From positions 1 through 55,350 of the forward strand of contig NZ_JABXKK010000101.1 in NCBI RefSeq assembly GCF_017115045.1: 55,350 nt of DNA, written 5' to 3'. Below, in pieces: positions 8,298 through 17,859 of this stretch. Position numbers and translations under genes: made by a program. This DNA comes from Nostoc sp. NMS8. Lineage in GTDB: Bacteria; Cyanobacteriota; Cyanobacteriia; Cyanobacteriales; Nostocaceae. Position 1 is the stretch's first letter; each line of letters opens with the position of its first letter. The notes under the pieces were generated by a model, which was not told the origin of the DNA, searched no databases, and was given only the letters and a program-made list of their open reading frames with translations.

Positions 8298-9800
8298 GTG
8301 AATCTCCCATTGATTATTCGTGCTGAAGAACACAACGAAAAAATCGCAATTGTGACAACAGATGGAGCATTTACCTATCGGGATTTGCTACACACTTCCA
8401 GTCAAATAGCAACAAGTCTTCTTCAAAATACAGAAGATTTACAAGAGCAGCGAGTTGCCTTTCTCATTCCGCCTGGGTTTGAGTATGTAGCCACTCAATG
8501 GGGAATTTGGCGGGCTGGTGGCATAGCTGTACCTCTGTGTGTTTCCCACCCACGTCCAGAATTGGAGTATGTAATTACTAATTCTGGAGCATCGATTATT
8601 GTTGCTCATCCCAATTTTGAGAGTATACTGCGTAGTTTACCGCCGCAGGCATCGCTCACCCAAGAACACAATTTGCGATTTATCCTCACCTCAGAAACGC
8701 TCCCATCTAATATTGCTCCGCTCCCAGAGGTAGATATCACCAGACGCGCCTTAATTCTCTACACAAGTGGTACAACAGGTAAACCCAAGGGTGTAGTTAC
8801 GACTTATCAAAATATTCAAGCGCAAGTGACTAGCTTAAACACCGCTTGGGAATGGACATCGGATGATCGCATTTTACATATCCTGCCACTACATCATATT
8901 CATGGGATTATTAACGTACTGACTTGTGCTTTATGGGCTGGCGCGGAGTGCCATATATTGAGTAAATTTGATGCCGAAACCGTTTGGAACCGAATTTATG
9001 ACGGCGACTTAACCTTATTTATGGCAGTACCAACAATTTATGTAAAGCTAATTACTGCTTGGGAAACTGCCTCCAAGGAACGCCAAAAAAGTATGTCAGA
9101 AGGCTGTGCGAAAATGCGCCTGATGGTTTCTGGTTCGGCAGCATTACCAGTTCAAGTTTTAGAAAAGTGGCAGACTATCAGTGGCCATTTTCTGCTTGAG
9201 CGCTATGGTATGACTGAAATTGGGATGGCGCTATCAAACCCTTTACATGGTGAGCGGTTGTCTGGATATGTTGGGAAACCTCTACCTCGTGTTGAAGTAA
9301 GATTAGTGGATGAGAACGGAGAGTTAGTTCCAGGCGAAACCCCAGGAGAGATCCAAGTTAAAGGCCCTGGAGTGTTTCTCGAATATTGGCAAAACCCTGA
9401 AGCAACCGCCAAAGCCTTCCAAGATGGCTGGTTCCGTACTGGAGACACCGCCGTAGTGGAAAACGGCAACTACCGCATTCTGGGACGGATGAGCGTGGAT
9501 ATCATCAAAACTGGAGGGTATAAAGTTTCAGCTTTAGAAATTGAAGAAGTGCTAAGAACCCATCCAGATATCCAAGAATGTGCAGTGGTTGGGGTTGCCG
9601 ATTTAGAGTGGGGTGAACGGGTTTGTGCTGCCTTAGTATTGCAAGGCTCACAACCTTTAACATTACAAGCTTTCAGGAGTTGGGCAAAAGAGCGATTGGC
9701 TGTCTATAAAGTGCCAACCCAAATTTTGATAGTTGAAGAATTACCACGCAACGCGATGGGGAAAGTTACTAAACCGACAGTGGTTGAGTTATTTTGCTGA
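8298..9800 (+). CDS. AMP-dependent acyl-CoA synthetase/ligase (MatB-like)
   Basis: A 500-residue ANL-superfamily enzyme that activates a carboxylic acid as acyl-AMP and transfers it to CoA. Signatures: YTSGTTGKPKG near 155, YGMTEIGM near 304, GWFRTGDTA, GYKVSALEIEEVL near 408, and the catalytic lysine in AMGKVTKP near the C terminus. Overall length and motif spacing fit malonyl-CoA synthetase (MatB) and short/medium acyl-CoA synthetases; the substrate is inferred only. The GTG start at 8298 has AGG eight bases upstream. Codons around 8640-8660 contain the dispersed CCGCCGCAGGCATCGC sequence in frame, probably an absorbed repeat. Confidence 0.85.
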   Translation: MNLPLIIRAEEHNEKIAIVTTDGAFTYRDLLHTSSQIATSLLQNTEDLQEQRVAFLIPPGFEYVATQWGIWRAGGIAVPLCVSHPRPELEYVITNSGASIIVAHPNFESILRSLPPQASLTQEHNLRFILTSETLPSNIAPLPEVDITRRALILYTSGTTGKPKGVVTTYQNIQAQVTSLNTAWEWTSDDRILHILPLHHIHGIINVLTCALWAGAECHILSKFDAETVWNRIYDGDLTLFMAVPTIYVKLITAWETASKERQKSMSEGCAKMRLMVSGSAALPVQVLEKWQTISGHFLLERYGMTEIGMALSNPLHGERLSGYVGKPLPRVEVRLVDENGELVPGETPGEIQVKGPGVFLEYWQNPEATAKAFQDGWFRTGDTAVVENGNYRILGRMSVDIIKTGGYKVSALEIEEVLRTHPDIQECAVVGVADLEWGERVCAALVLQGSQPLTLQAFRSWAKERLAVYKVPTQILIVEELPRNAMGKVTKPTVVELFC

Positions 9801-9845
9801 TAGCGATCATCGACACTGAACTAGACCATTAATGGGAGAGTAGAT

Positions 9846-9983
9846 ATGTGGAAAGATGAAATTCTTGAAGAGATTTATAGAATTCGAGAAGAACATGCAA
9901 AGGCTTTCAATTACGATTTACAAGCAATTTGTGATGATTTGCGACAAAAGCAAGCTGTAAGTAGTCGGCAGATCATTTCATAG
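9846..9983 (+). CDS. Small conserved-type acidic protein (45 aa)
   Basis: An ATG preceded by GGGAGAG opens a 45-codon frame, MWKDEILEEIYRIREEHAKA... ending SSRQIIS. It resembles short cyanobacterial proteins of the type (D)EIVEEVRxxRExxAxxFNYDLxAI that I recall as often lying near toxin-antitoxin or mobile genes; function is unknown. It begins 45 bases after the acyl-CoA synthetase and may be co-transcribed. The 21-bp array starts just after its stop. Confidence 0.65.
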   Translation: MWKDEILEEIYRIREEHAKAFNYDLQAICDDLRQKQAVSSRQIIS

Positions 9984-9999
9984 CCACTCAAACAACCCA

Positions 10000-10230
10000 G
10001 TCGCCAAAATAGCAAATGAGTTCGCCAAAATAGCAAATGAGTTCGCCAAAATAGCAAATGAGTTCGCCGAAATAGCAAATGCGATCACCGAAATAGCAAA
10101 TGAGTTCGCCGAAATAGCAAATGAGTTCACCGAAATAGCAAATGAGTTCGCCGAAATAGCAAATGAGTTCGCCGAAATAGCAAATGAGTTCACCGAAATA
10201 GCAAATGCGATCGCCGAAATAGCAAATGCG
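10000..10230. repeat. 21-bp tandem array, 11 units
   Basis: Eleven contiguous 21-bp units of consensus TTCGCCGAAATAGCAAATGAG run from 10000 to 10230. Variants are mainly A/G in CCAAAA versus CCGAAA, TTCACC for TTCGCC, and GCGATCG/A at three unit joints. One frame reads as heptads AKIANEF/AEIANEF on the plus strand but has no start codon; the minus strand reads SFAISAN. A tracts recur in helical phase. It lies between two converging genes. Confidence 0.9.
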
Positions 10231-10270
10231 TAGGTGTAGCTAGCCATAGGCATCGCCTCTACCTACTTTC

Positions 10271-12532
10271 TCACCCCTTCGGTATTTTAGGCGGACACCA
10301 AAAGAGGTTTTTACTAGACACCCCAAGGGATTCCAGAATTCCTCGCATCACCTCTGTGCAGTACATCCAGTGTCCTAAATCGTCATACATGCGATCGGGA
10401 TTAAACTCGACATTGTAATGCAGCACATTGGGAAGGTCTAAAAACTCATCATCGCTTTGGGGAGAAAGCAGCAACAGATGAAATGGTTTCCCCTGGCATT
10501 GTTTTTGTAGCTTGTTCACCAAATCTATCACACCACCGTGATCGCTAATTCCTGTACGAACGAAAAGCACTTTGTCGCAATGCCGCAGTGCGTACCAAAA
10601 CCTTTCAGAGCGCGCTGTGTAACGAACGCGCATCCGTTCATGAACGGGAAACATATCGTTTGTTGGGTTGTCTGTCTCCTCAACTTCATGGGCAAAGGAT
10701 AAACCCGACCACTTACTATGGTAAATTCTAGCTGCATCAGGACTGTAATGCAGAAAAGCAGGGTTCCACATATCATCAAAACCGTGTGCGATCGCATCCG
10801 CAACATCTCCAATATTGGTGGTGCGCGTTAGATCAAAGGGAAAAGCGGGGCCATCATACTCCATCTTATATAACATCATGCGGACGGCACAGCGATCGCC
10901 AAGGGGAAGAATAGCCACACGGCTGATATCCGATAACTCACATTTGTATTGGAACAACACCGCAGACTTAGGTGGTGCCTTCACCCGGCTTTCTAACCCA
11001 TCCTTACCAATCATCATCGTGCGAAAGGGGACATGGGGATAAAGCGGATCTTCATAAACACCCGACGGCATAGCTTTAAGTGCGTTACAAACTTCCGTCC
11101 ACATCGGCTGGATGTTGTACTCATTGTCTGATTCGTTGATTATCCAGAGGTGGCGTTCATCAGCTTGCAAAATTCCCAAATGCCCGTCATAGAATAAAAC
11201 GTTGTTCGGCGAAAAGAGATTGAAGGCGGCGCTATATTCTAAATCGGTATTTGGGGGGATGTTTATTGTAGTTGCGATCGCGCCATCCTCTATAGCCAAG
11301 AAAGGGAGCGTCCCCGTCTGGGCATTCTTGGCAATGTAAATACCTGATATCAATCCCGCCTTACTTTGCAGTGCAGTTTGTAGTTCCTGCCAATAGGGAG
11401 CGATCGTATAGCTGTATTGTGATGGATTAACAATCCGCAAACGCTTCTCTTCGATACAGACAGAGAGATGAAAGCCACCATTATCAAAGTAGATGGGGAA
11501 TTCATTCGGTTGCTGGGAGCGTTGTTTTTCTTTTACTAATTCGTCTTTATCGATATTGAATAAGTGGTGGTCGATCTGCTGATACATAAGGCTATGACCG
11601 ACTGTATTCGGGTGGGCTGGATCGAAGGATGTCCCCGCTTTCCATCGTCCTTGTCCATCATCTACAGCTGCCAACCAATCCAATACAGTCACGCCCCAAC
11701 TGAGCATTCGTTTGTGTGTGTCTCGGATCAGCGAGTAATGTTCCAGGGAATAATCACCGTTAGGATAGACTCCGCCTAAAATCGGGATTGCTCCGATGTC
11801 GCGCGTCATTTTCACAAGCTGCTGCAAGCCACTTTCAAACCGCCGTTGTACCGCCCGACGTTCGTGAGGGGGACAGTAAGCTAACCCTTCGTTACCCAGA
11901 GATAGAGCAATGATGACGATATCCGGTTTTTCTGGGGTGACAAACCAGGGGAATCTAGCGATCGTTCTGCTGACATTCGCCCCCACCTCCGACACATTCA
12001 CGAGTTTATGCCCATATTTTTGCTGTAAAGCCTGTGCCAACAACCAAACCCAACCTTTCAAAAACCAGGCTTTATGACCTAATGCCACAGAACTACCAAT
12101 GACTAAGATTTTTAACCCTTGAGACTCTTCATCTAGAGGTCTTTTAACAGCAGGGTTCTCAATATATCCGAACGGATAAGGTTGTAAATAACCGAATGCG
12201 CCATCATCCACAATAATTGTGTTGGCATCATTGTTAGAATCAATAGGAATCCAGCGGTTTGTATCTAGTAAGCTTTCCCATGTTGCGTTACCGTTTGCAT
12301 CGAGACGCACATACTTGTATTCAATTTTCTGGCGTAGACACGAAGTGGCTTGTCGTGAGACATCGCCTGACTCTTGAATGTCAATATCTCTCCACCATGA
12401 AGGATAGTGATCGCCACTTGTACGCAGATGGATACATTTGGTAATGTCCCACAATCCCAACTCTGGAGTAGAACCAACGATACCAATGGATTCGCTCGTA
12501 TGCGTGTATGCACTGATTTGGAATCGATACAT
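10271..12532 (-). CDS. CBM20 - SGNH hydrolase - DUF1796 fusion protein
   Basis: A 753-residue multidomain protein without evident signal peptide. Residues 1-105 resemble a CBM20 starch-binding domain (STPELGLWD, tryptophan-rich WESL/RWIP). Residues about 138-345 form an SGNH/GDSL hydrolase: nucleophile block GSSVALG, LGNEG block and the terminal D-x-x-H block FDPAHPN near 300, so an esterase or lipase-like activity is likely. Residues about 345-530 are beta-rich and unassigned. Residues about 530-745 match DUF1796, a putative papain-like cysteine peptidase group, with candidate cysteine in LGDRCAVR and the FPFDLT motif. The natural substrate is unknown; carbohydrate ester hydrolysis is my guess. 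The gene stands alone, converging on the 21-bp array. Confidence 0.7.
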   Translation of the reverse strand: MYRFQISAYTHTSESIGIVGSTPELGLWDITKCIHLRTSGDHYPSWWRDIDIQESGDVSRQATSCLRQKIEYKYVRLDANGNATWESLLDTNRWIPIDSNNDANTIIVDDGAFGYLQPYPFGYIENPAVKRPLDEESQGLKILVIGSSVALGHKAWFLKGWVWLLAQALQQKYGHKLVNVSEVGANVSRTIARFPWFVTPEKPDIVIIALSLGNEGLAYCPPHERRAVQRRFESGLQQLVKMTRDIGAIPILGGVYPNGDYSLEHYSLIRDTHKRMLSWGVTVLDWLAAVDDGQGRWKAGTSFDPAHPNTVGHSLMYQQIDHHLFNIDKDELVKEKQRSQQPNEFPIYFDNGGFHLSVCIEEKRLRIVNPSQYSYTIAPYWQELQTALQSKAGLISGIYIAKNAQTGTLPFLAIEDGAIATTINIPPNTDLEYSAAFNLFSPNNVLFYDGHLGILQADERHLWIINESDNEYNIQPMWTEVCNALKAMPSGVYEDPLYPHVPFRTMMIGKDGLESRVKAPPKSAVLFQYKCELSDISRVAILPLGDRCAVRMMLYKMEYDGPAFPFDLTRTTNIGDVADAIAHGFDDMWNPAFLHYSPDAARIYHSKWSGLSFAHEVEETDNPTNDMFPVHERMRVRYTARSERFWYALRHCDKVLFVRTGISDHGGVIDLVNKLQKQCQGKPFHLLLLSPQSDDEFLDLPNVLHYNVEFNPDRMYDDLGHWMYCTEVMRGILESLGVSSKNLFWCPPKIPKG

Positions 12533-12916
12533 AGAGTTTATCCTGATTTAGTGAGTACGATACCAAACAGTCAGGCTGAATCTTTAAACTTATTTTGAAA
12601 ATATCACATAGAAATCTTAAGAATCCGGTATGAATCTTGTTAAGTATACTGAAGCTCTGATTTACATCACTTAAAGCTATAGCAGCCAATATTTTCCAAG
12701 ATTAAATCGGATTTTTATAAAAGATTTAATACTGATTGAATAGAATATATTGTATTAAAAGTCTTAGTACAACTAAGAACAAATCAAAAACAGGATAAGA
12801 TTAAGTTAAATTTTTGCTTCAGTAGCGCTGAAATACGCCAGTACTTAGTAGTGAACGCTATCTATTCCATTTAACCAAAACTTAATAGATGAGAAATGCG
12901 ATCGCTCACCATTGAT
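12533..12916. other. Intergenic region, AT-rich
   Basis: Upstream region of the fusion gene and downstream region of the AAA gene. I see AT-rich sequence, a HIP1 octamer near the AAA stop and no convincing gene or element. Confidence 0.6.
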
Positions 12917-14403
12917 TTACCGCAGGCGATTGCAGAAAAACGGACGAAATAACTCGCAGGCGATACTTGCCTTCATATCATGCAGATGCACTAATCCCAT
13001 TTTGTGCAACTGGGAGCCTTGCACAGCCTCGCAATCTACAGGACTTGACTGTGTAACGATTTCTGTCAACGATGACAATAAATCGGGATAGTGTTGCAAG
13101 TTCCACCATTGCTGTTCTAGGTGGTCTGCATAGATAGCGGTAGCGATCGCAGAATTTTCTAAGAGTTCTTCTAGGGTTATTGTCTGCTGCTCTAGGTAAT
13201 AAAATGCTAACTGCAACCGATAGGAATGTCCCCCCAACAGAGCGATCAAACGCTGGGTTTGTGACGAGGTTATCTCTTGTTCGCACCTATATGCTAGATC
13301 CTGTACCTGAGCAGGGGTAAACTCAGGTAACTCAATAACTAACCCAGTATTCAAGAGAGAGGGATCGATGGAGGGAGGCATCAGAATTTCAGTAGAATGA
13401 ACCGTCACCAATCGCAGCTTGTGCCAAGGATTAATGTCTGCATCAACTTCTTTGGCTTGCTCAGACCATGTTCGTAAAAGTAGGAGAAATTCACGAGCAA
13501 CGTCGGGGTAGGCAAAAAGCTGGTGGATTTCATCGATCGCAATGACTAGGGGGCGATTCTCCCTTGAAGAGACTCCGCGATCGAGGTTGGTTAAGATTAC
13601 ATCCTGAAAATAATCAGTGGTACTTGATTTGCTGCCCAAGGAGTTATCCCAAAAATTAGCAGTCTCATTTGGCAAGTCTAACTGCTTGCTAACTCTGGCA
13701 CAGAACCATTGTAGGAAGCGTTTTAAGTTCTGTAAAATCTCGTCGTTAGCAAGTTGCAAGTTCACGGAAACGGTGTGATGCCCCTGGGAGCTAGCATAAG
13801 TCAGGATACGGGCCATTAGGGAGGTTTTGCCCATTTGCTTAGGGGCGCGGATGTTGATTAACGCACCAGCTTGTTGGATGGCTTCATAACAGAGGGATTC
13901 GAGAATAGGACGATCAATGTACAAGACTGAATCCAGGGGCATCTGTCCTCCTGGTGGGTTTGGGGAACGAGGGTATAGATTGTCTGGCGTTCGGCTCTGC
14001 CGTCCCTTCGGGAATCGCTGCATTTTGTGGGGTTGCCCTACATTGCTGCGAGAATCGCATACTGGTTCGATGCGGCCGCAGGCTTCAGCCGATGACATTA
14101 AGCCAGTCTCGGTAAGATTGTCTTGATGAGGCTCCAGATAGAAATAATCGTCCTTTAACAAGGTCATATTAAAGGCATTAAAGCAGCACCCAAGGTTCGC
14201 TTATCGACTCCTACTGAGCCATTAAAGACTTTACTAAGGGTATTGGGGGTTAAACCTGTTTTCTCACTGAGGTCTTCAAGAGTGTATCGCTTAAAGTTTT
14301 GCTCAATTTCTAACTGAGATTTTGCCTGATTCAGTTTCCTTGAGCCTTGAGTTGTCAAAGTCGCACCCCGCCTTCGTATATGATTTTTCGATTGTAATTG
14401 CAT
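12917..14403 (-). pseudogene. HTH plus AAA-like ATPase, split by a frameshift
   Basis: Two adjacent minus-strand frames make one cyanobacterial HTH-AAA protein. The first (14403-14164) has a basic leader and a helix-turn-helix (TLEDLSEKTGLTPNTLSKVF) ending at DKRTL. The second (14167-12917, 416 aa) has Walker A (APKQMGKTS near 109 of that frame) and Walker B (IAIDEIH near 207). Reading on from DKRTL in the next frame gives CCFNAFNMTLLKDDYF, which is how related proteins continue, so one base appears lost near 14188-14194. The ATPase part could still be made from the ATG at 14167. The linker also carries an unusual repeat-like insert before NPPGGQMPLDSV. A sequencing error or programmed shift is possible. 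Confidence 0.75.
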
Positions 14404-14928
14404 TTTTAATCAAAAAAAATATATAAATGTACTAAAAATTTACCTATTAGGGTAGGTGAATACTGTTATTACTTATGTTGTTTCCAAATTTATGCAGTAT
14501 AGTTACAAATCTTAAGGATGTAATTTCAAAAAGTTTATTCTGAATACGTCTTGGAGTTGGAGTTTGCTCAGGAAAAGGTAAACAGAAGCATAGTTCTTAA
14601 GTTTGGAAAAAACCCCAAGTTAATAACGATGTTAACTAATGGTTGTGAAATACTTAAATTTTCGGTAACTGGAACCGAGATTGGGAAATGCTTTGTGGAT
14701 TTGCTAGTGCTAAATCTTTAACTTTTTTTCTTAAAATTGCAAACTTTGCTGGTATTGGCAGTAGAAATTTTGCAAGCTTAAATAATAATCTTACTTAACT
14801 AGTCTGTCGCTAACCTACCCTAGCTGAATTTTAGTGCGATCGCTACGCCCGCCGCAGGCATCGCAATACTTTTCGGCTAATGTTTTTAGAGTAACTTTTA
14901 CTTTTCTAACACTCTCTGAGGCTACTTG
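14404..14928. other. Intergenic region between divergent genes
   Basis: About 520 bases that must hold promoters for the HTH-AAA gene (minus) and the lipoprotein gene (plus). It contains GCGATCGCTACGCCCGCCGC, a copy of the dispersed CCGCCGCAGGCATCGC repeat near 14850. I found no gene in it. Confidence 0.6.
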
Positions 14929-15873
14929 ATGAAAAATCCAGTTCAATTAAAAAGTTTCCTGCTTTTTTTGATAGTGAGTATCGCTCTAAGCAGTTGTAGT
15001 CCAGAGAGGAGAGCGGTACTGCGACTAACGGCACTGAACTTTAAAACTCAGGCAAGTGATGCGATTGAATCTGTCAAAACTATCTATCAACTCAATCCTC
15101 TACCGCGCTCAACTGTTGAACTGCGGGGAAGACTGGTAAAAAGACTCTTAAGCGATCGCAATATAGACTTTGCTGATATAGACCAAATATCGAATATAAT
15201 TGAAAATCAACTTCAGACAAACACCCGGTCAAATCCTGTTAATAACGTTCTCAACGATCTCAAGCAAGAATATATCGTAGCAGGCGAGACTTTTAACAAT
15301 ATTGAACAAGCAGGATTATTAGGCACTGAAGCGGGTGCGGTTACTAGAGCGGCTGAACCTTCTAGGCGATTAACTGTCAAGATGCTACTTCTAGCTGAAC
15401 TGATTGCTCAAGATCCACCCTCACCGAAAAATCCAGATCGAGTTGTGATTCTTTTTCGGTTTAGCAAGCTCAGAACGCAATTTGAGAATGCTACTTCTGA
15501 GGTAGATAAAACACAAATATTCAATCAGGCGGAGCAAGCTTTAGATGAGTTACTCAGCATCAATATAGAAGATAAAAAAATTATTTGTCAAGCTAGAGCT
15601 AAACTTTTGCTGACAGCCGAGACAGGAGCAAAGCTTTCCCAACTTATCGAAAAATACAAGGATGTAAGTTTTGATGAAATTGTTGCAAAAATCACTACAA
15701 TTTTAGGAATAGCCTCTAGCTTTGGGTCGGATATTACTGCTGTAAATGTAAGAATTAAAGAGATTCAAACAGTAATTCAGGAAGATCCCATCCTAAATGA
15801 TATGTTAAACAAACAAAGACAGAATCTCCTTCCGGCAACTTCTGATACTCAACCTCTCGAATGTTCATCATAA
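14929..15873 (+). CDS. Putative lipoprotein of unknown function
   Basis: A 314-residue protein with a classical type II signal: positive start, hydrophobic FLLFLIVSIA and lipobox ALSSC, so it is predicted to be lipid-anchored in the membrane after cleavage. The rest is helical and hydrophilic with no motif I recognise. ATG at 14929 is preferred over the adjacent in-frame TTG. The following gene starts 14 bases after the stop, so the two are likely an operon and perhaps partners. Confidence 0.75.
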   Translation: MKNPVQLKSFLLFLIVSIALSSCSPERRAVLRLTALNFKTQASDAIESVKTIYQLNPLPRSTVELRGRLVKRLLSDRNIDFADIDQISNIIENQLQTNTRSNPVNNVLNDLKQEYIVAGETFNNIEQAGLLGTEAGAVTRAAEPSRRLTVKMLLLAELIAQDPPSPKNPDRVVILFRFSKLRTQFENATSEVDKTQIFNQAEQALDELLSINIEDKKIICQARAKLLLTAETGAKLSQLIEKYKDVSFDEIVAKITTILGIASSFGSDITAVNVRIKEIQTVIQEDPILNDMLNKQRQNLLPATSDTQPLECSS

Positions 15874-15887
15874 CGAGATAGTTCAAA

Positions 15888-16307
15888 ATGATTACACCAA
15901 TTAGCCTCAACAAGATTAAAGAACAGATAAAACAGATTATTGATAGCATTGATTCGATAGAAAATCTGCCTCCTGGTAAATCTATCGACCTGCAAGTTTT
16001 TCGACAAGCAGAAAAAAATCTAAAAAACATCCTTTTTAGATTGCAATTTGCCCTTTTGCAAGCAGAAGAAGAAGAAAATTGGGGATTTATCGATATACTA
16101 TCTGAACCTATTGAACAATGCCAGGATGCACTCAATGCTGTGAGAGCGGCTATGTTCACACAAGTTTTGATCCGTCCAGATCACGACCAAATTATTGCCG
16201 AGCTGCAAAACATCAAACGAGATATTGATGCTGCAATTAAAGCAGAGAGAGTATTGAATTTTTTGATTAGCCTTGCTCGTGTGGTGATTAGATTTGCAGG
16301 AGTATGA
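15888..16307 (+). CDS. Hypothetical helical protein, partner of the lipoprotein
   Basis: A 139-residue protein with predominantly helical, charged sequence (IKEQIKQIIDSIDSIE; ELQNIKRDIDAAIKAE) and a more hydrophobic C terminus (VLNFLISLARVVIRFAGV) that might lie on or in a membrane. No family recognised. It shares a 14-base spacer with the preceding lipoprotein gene, suggesting joint expression. Confidence 0.65.
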   Translation: MITPISLNKIKEQIKQIIDSIDSIENLPPGKSIDLQVFRQAEKNLKNILFRLQFALLQAEEEENWGFIDILSEPIEQCQDALNAVRAAMFTQVLIRPDHDQIIAELQNIKRDIDAAIKAERVLNFLISLARVVIRFAGV

Positions 16308-17003
16308 GGTTGCTTGGATTATTGAGATGAGGAAATATCAATATTGATTGCTCGGTGCGATCGTTCATGTATGAAGGTATACCTGGCGCTCACTAAGAAC
16401 CCACCTTTAACACAAGAAGCTGGAGGATTGAATTGAGCGATCGCTCTTATTAATCTCTGCTATAGCAGTGTGCAGTTAAATGAGATACAAAAACTTTGCT
16501 GAAATGATATTACAGTAAGGACTTTGGTGTTCTCATCCAATCGATAACCGCTATATTATTAAATTAAAATCGTAACACTGCTTTAATCATCGGACAAATT
16601 CTGGATGATTTGTATTCAATATTAGAATAAATACGCGTGTGGCAATGTGATTCGTCTCTTCAATGACTCTGGTATTAAAGAATCCGATAGTTTCAGCAGA
16701 GTTAAAATGCCTATTCCAAAATCAGTTTTGTTACTACTCAACTGAAATTTGCCTGAATATGAGCATCAGAAAAACATAAATAAATATTAATATCCCCATA
16801 GTTATATATGAATGAACAGTTAAATATTTTTAGGAGAGATAAAAATAGCTGGGATTTGCATCGGCAGTGATTCTTGCTGGATAGAGTGATGCAAATACTT
16901 TCTAAACCTAAACCTAGAATAACAATTTTTTAGCTGGCCTTGGCAGGCATCGTGAATCGGTGACTGCCAATAAACCTTGTGCTTGAACATGAAGGAAGCA
17001 ACA
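16308..17003. other. Intergenic region upstream of heme oxygenase
   Basis: About 700 bases with two HIP1-type sites but no gene that I can support. It should contain the promoter and any oxygen-responsive control site of the heme oxygenase-hemN operon; I found no recognisable operator. Confidence 0.55.
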
Positions 17004-17720
17004 ATGAGTAGCAATCTAGCCATCAAACTCCGCTCTGGAACTCAACAAGCCCATACATCAGCGGAAAATGTGGCATTCATGAAATGTTTTTTGCAAGGAG
17101 TTGTGGATAAAGACTGCTTTGCCAAGTTCTTAAGCAACTTGTATTACGTCTATAGTGAACTAGAAGCGGCATTAGAAAGCCATGTAAAGCATCCTGTAAT
17201 TAGTGCCGTTTACTTTCCTGAACTTAATCGCCAATTATCGCTCGAAAAAGATATGGTGTTTTATTATGGGGATAATTGGAGAGAGCAAGTTACAGCCTCA
17301 CCAGCGGCCCAGACATACATTAGCCGCATTCGGGAAATTTCTGCTAGTGAACCAGCGTTACTGTTAGGTCATGCGTATACTCGCTACATGGGCGATCTTT
17401 CTGGGGGTCAAATGTTACAAAAAGTTGCTCAGTCAGCCCTGAAACTTTCGGGCTATGAAGGCACATCTTTTTACAACTTTGAGCAAATTCCTGACAAAAA
17501 GGCATTTAAGGATAAGTATCGTCAGGCATTAAATGCATTACCCGTTGATGATATAACAGCAGAACGGATTGTTGCAGAAGCCAATAATGCCTTTGGGTTC
17601 AATTTACAAATGGCTCAAGAGTTAGAGGGAAGTTTAGTTAAAGCACTCGGTCAAGTCCTGTTTAATAGCCTCACTCGTTCTCGGAATTCAGGTAGCACTG
17701 AAGTAGCTGCGACTAATTAA
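17004..17720 (+). CDS. ho: Heme oxygenase (biliverdin-forming)
   Basis: Heme oxygenase opens heme to biliverdin IX-alpha, CO and Fe2+, feeding phycobilin synthesis. The 238 residues match the cyanobacterial family in length. The proximal histidine is H17 in QQAHTSAEN, and LLGHAYTRYMGDLSGGQ is the distal-helix signature. The ATG at 17004 is preferred over upstream codons because MSSNLAIKLR is the family's start and AAGGA lies about eight bases upstream. Followed by hemN, the pair resembles the ho2-hemN part of the low-oxygen operon of cyanobacteria, so it may be the microoxic isoform. The usual third gene, acsF-II, is absent here. Confidence 0.93.
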   Translation: MSSNLAIKLRSGTQQAHTSAENVAFMKCFLQGVVDKDCFAKFLSNLYYVYSELEAALESHVKHPVISAVYFPELNRQLSLEKDMVFYYGDNWREQVTASPAAQTYISRIREISASEPALLLGHAYTRYMGDLSGGQMLQKVAQSALKLSGYEGTSFYNFEQIPDKKAFKDKYRQALNALPVDDITAERIVAEANNAFGFNLQMAQELEGSLVKALGQVLFNSLTRSRNSGSTEVAATN

Positions 17721-17727
17721 TTTTTAT

Positions 17728-17836
17728 TGGGGATTGGGAATTGGGCATTGGGGATTAGAAAGAAACTTGTTCAATAATTCTCCCCTCTCCACCAATCCCC
17801 AGTCCCCAATCCCTAGTCCCCAGTCCCCAATCCCCC
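17728..17836. repeat. Heptanucleotide repeat hairpin in the ho-hemN spacer
   Basis: A left arm built of GGGATTG-like units and a right arm of TCCCCAA/TCCCCAG 7-bp units are complementary and could form a long stem in the transcript just before the hemN start. Reading through it in frame would wrongly extend hemN by 42 residues. Confidence 0.75.
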
Positions 17837-17859
17837 TTCATTCATTGGAAAGCAACTCA

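Noticed and set aside
513..10230. CRISPR arrays
   Set aside because: Both arrays are contiguous tandem repeats without unique spacers and without cas genes.
9978..10253. Minus-strand frame of 91 codons
   Set aside because: Consists of the 21-bp array only.
17734..17859. N-terminal extension of hemN
   Set aside because: It is translated from 7-bp intergenic repeats; family start is at 17860.
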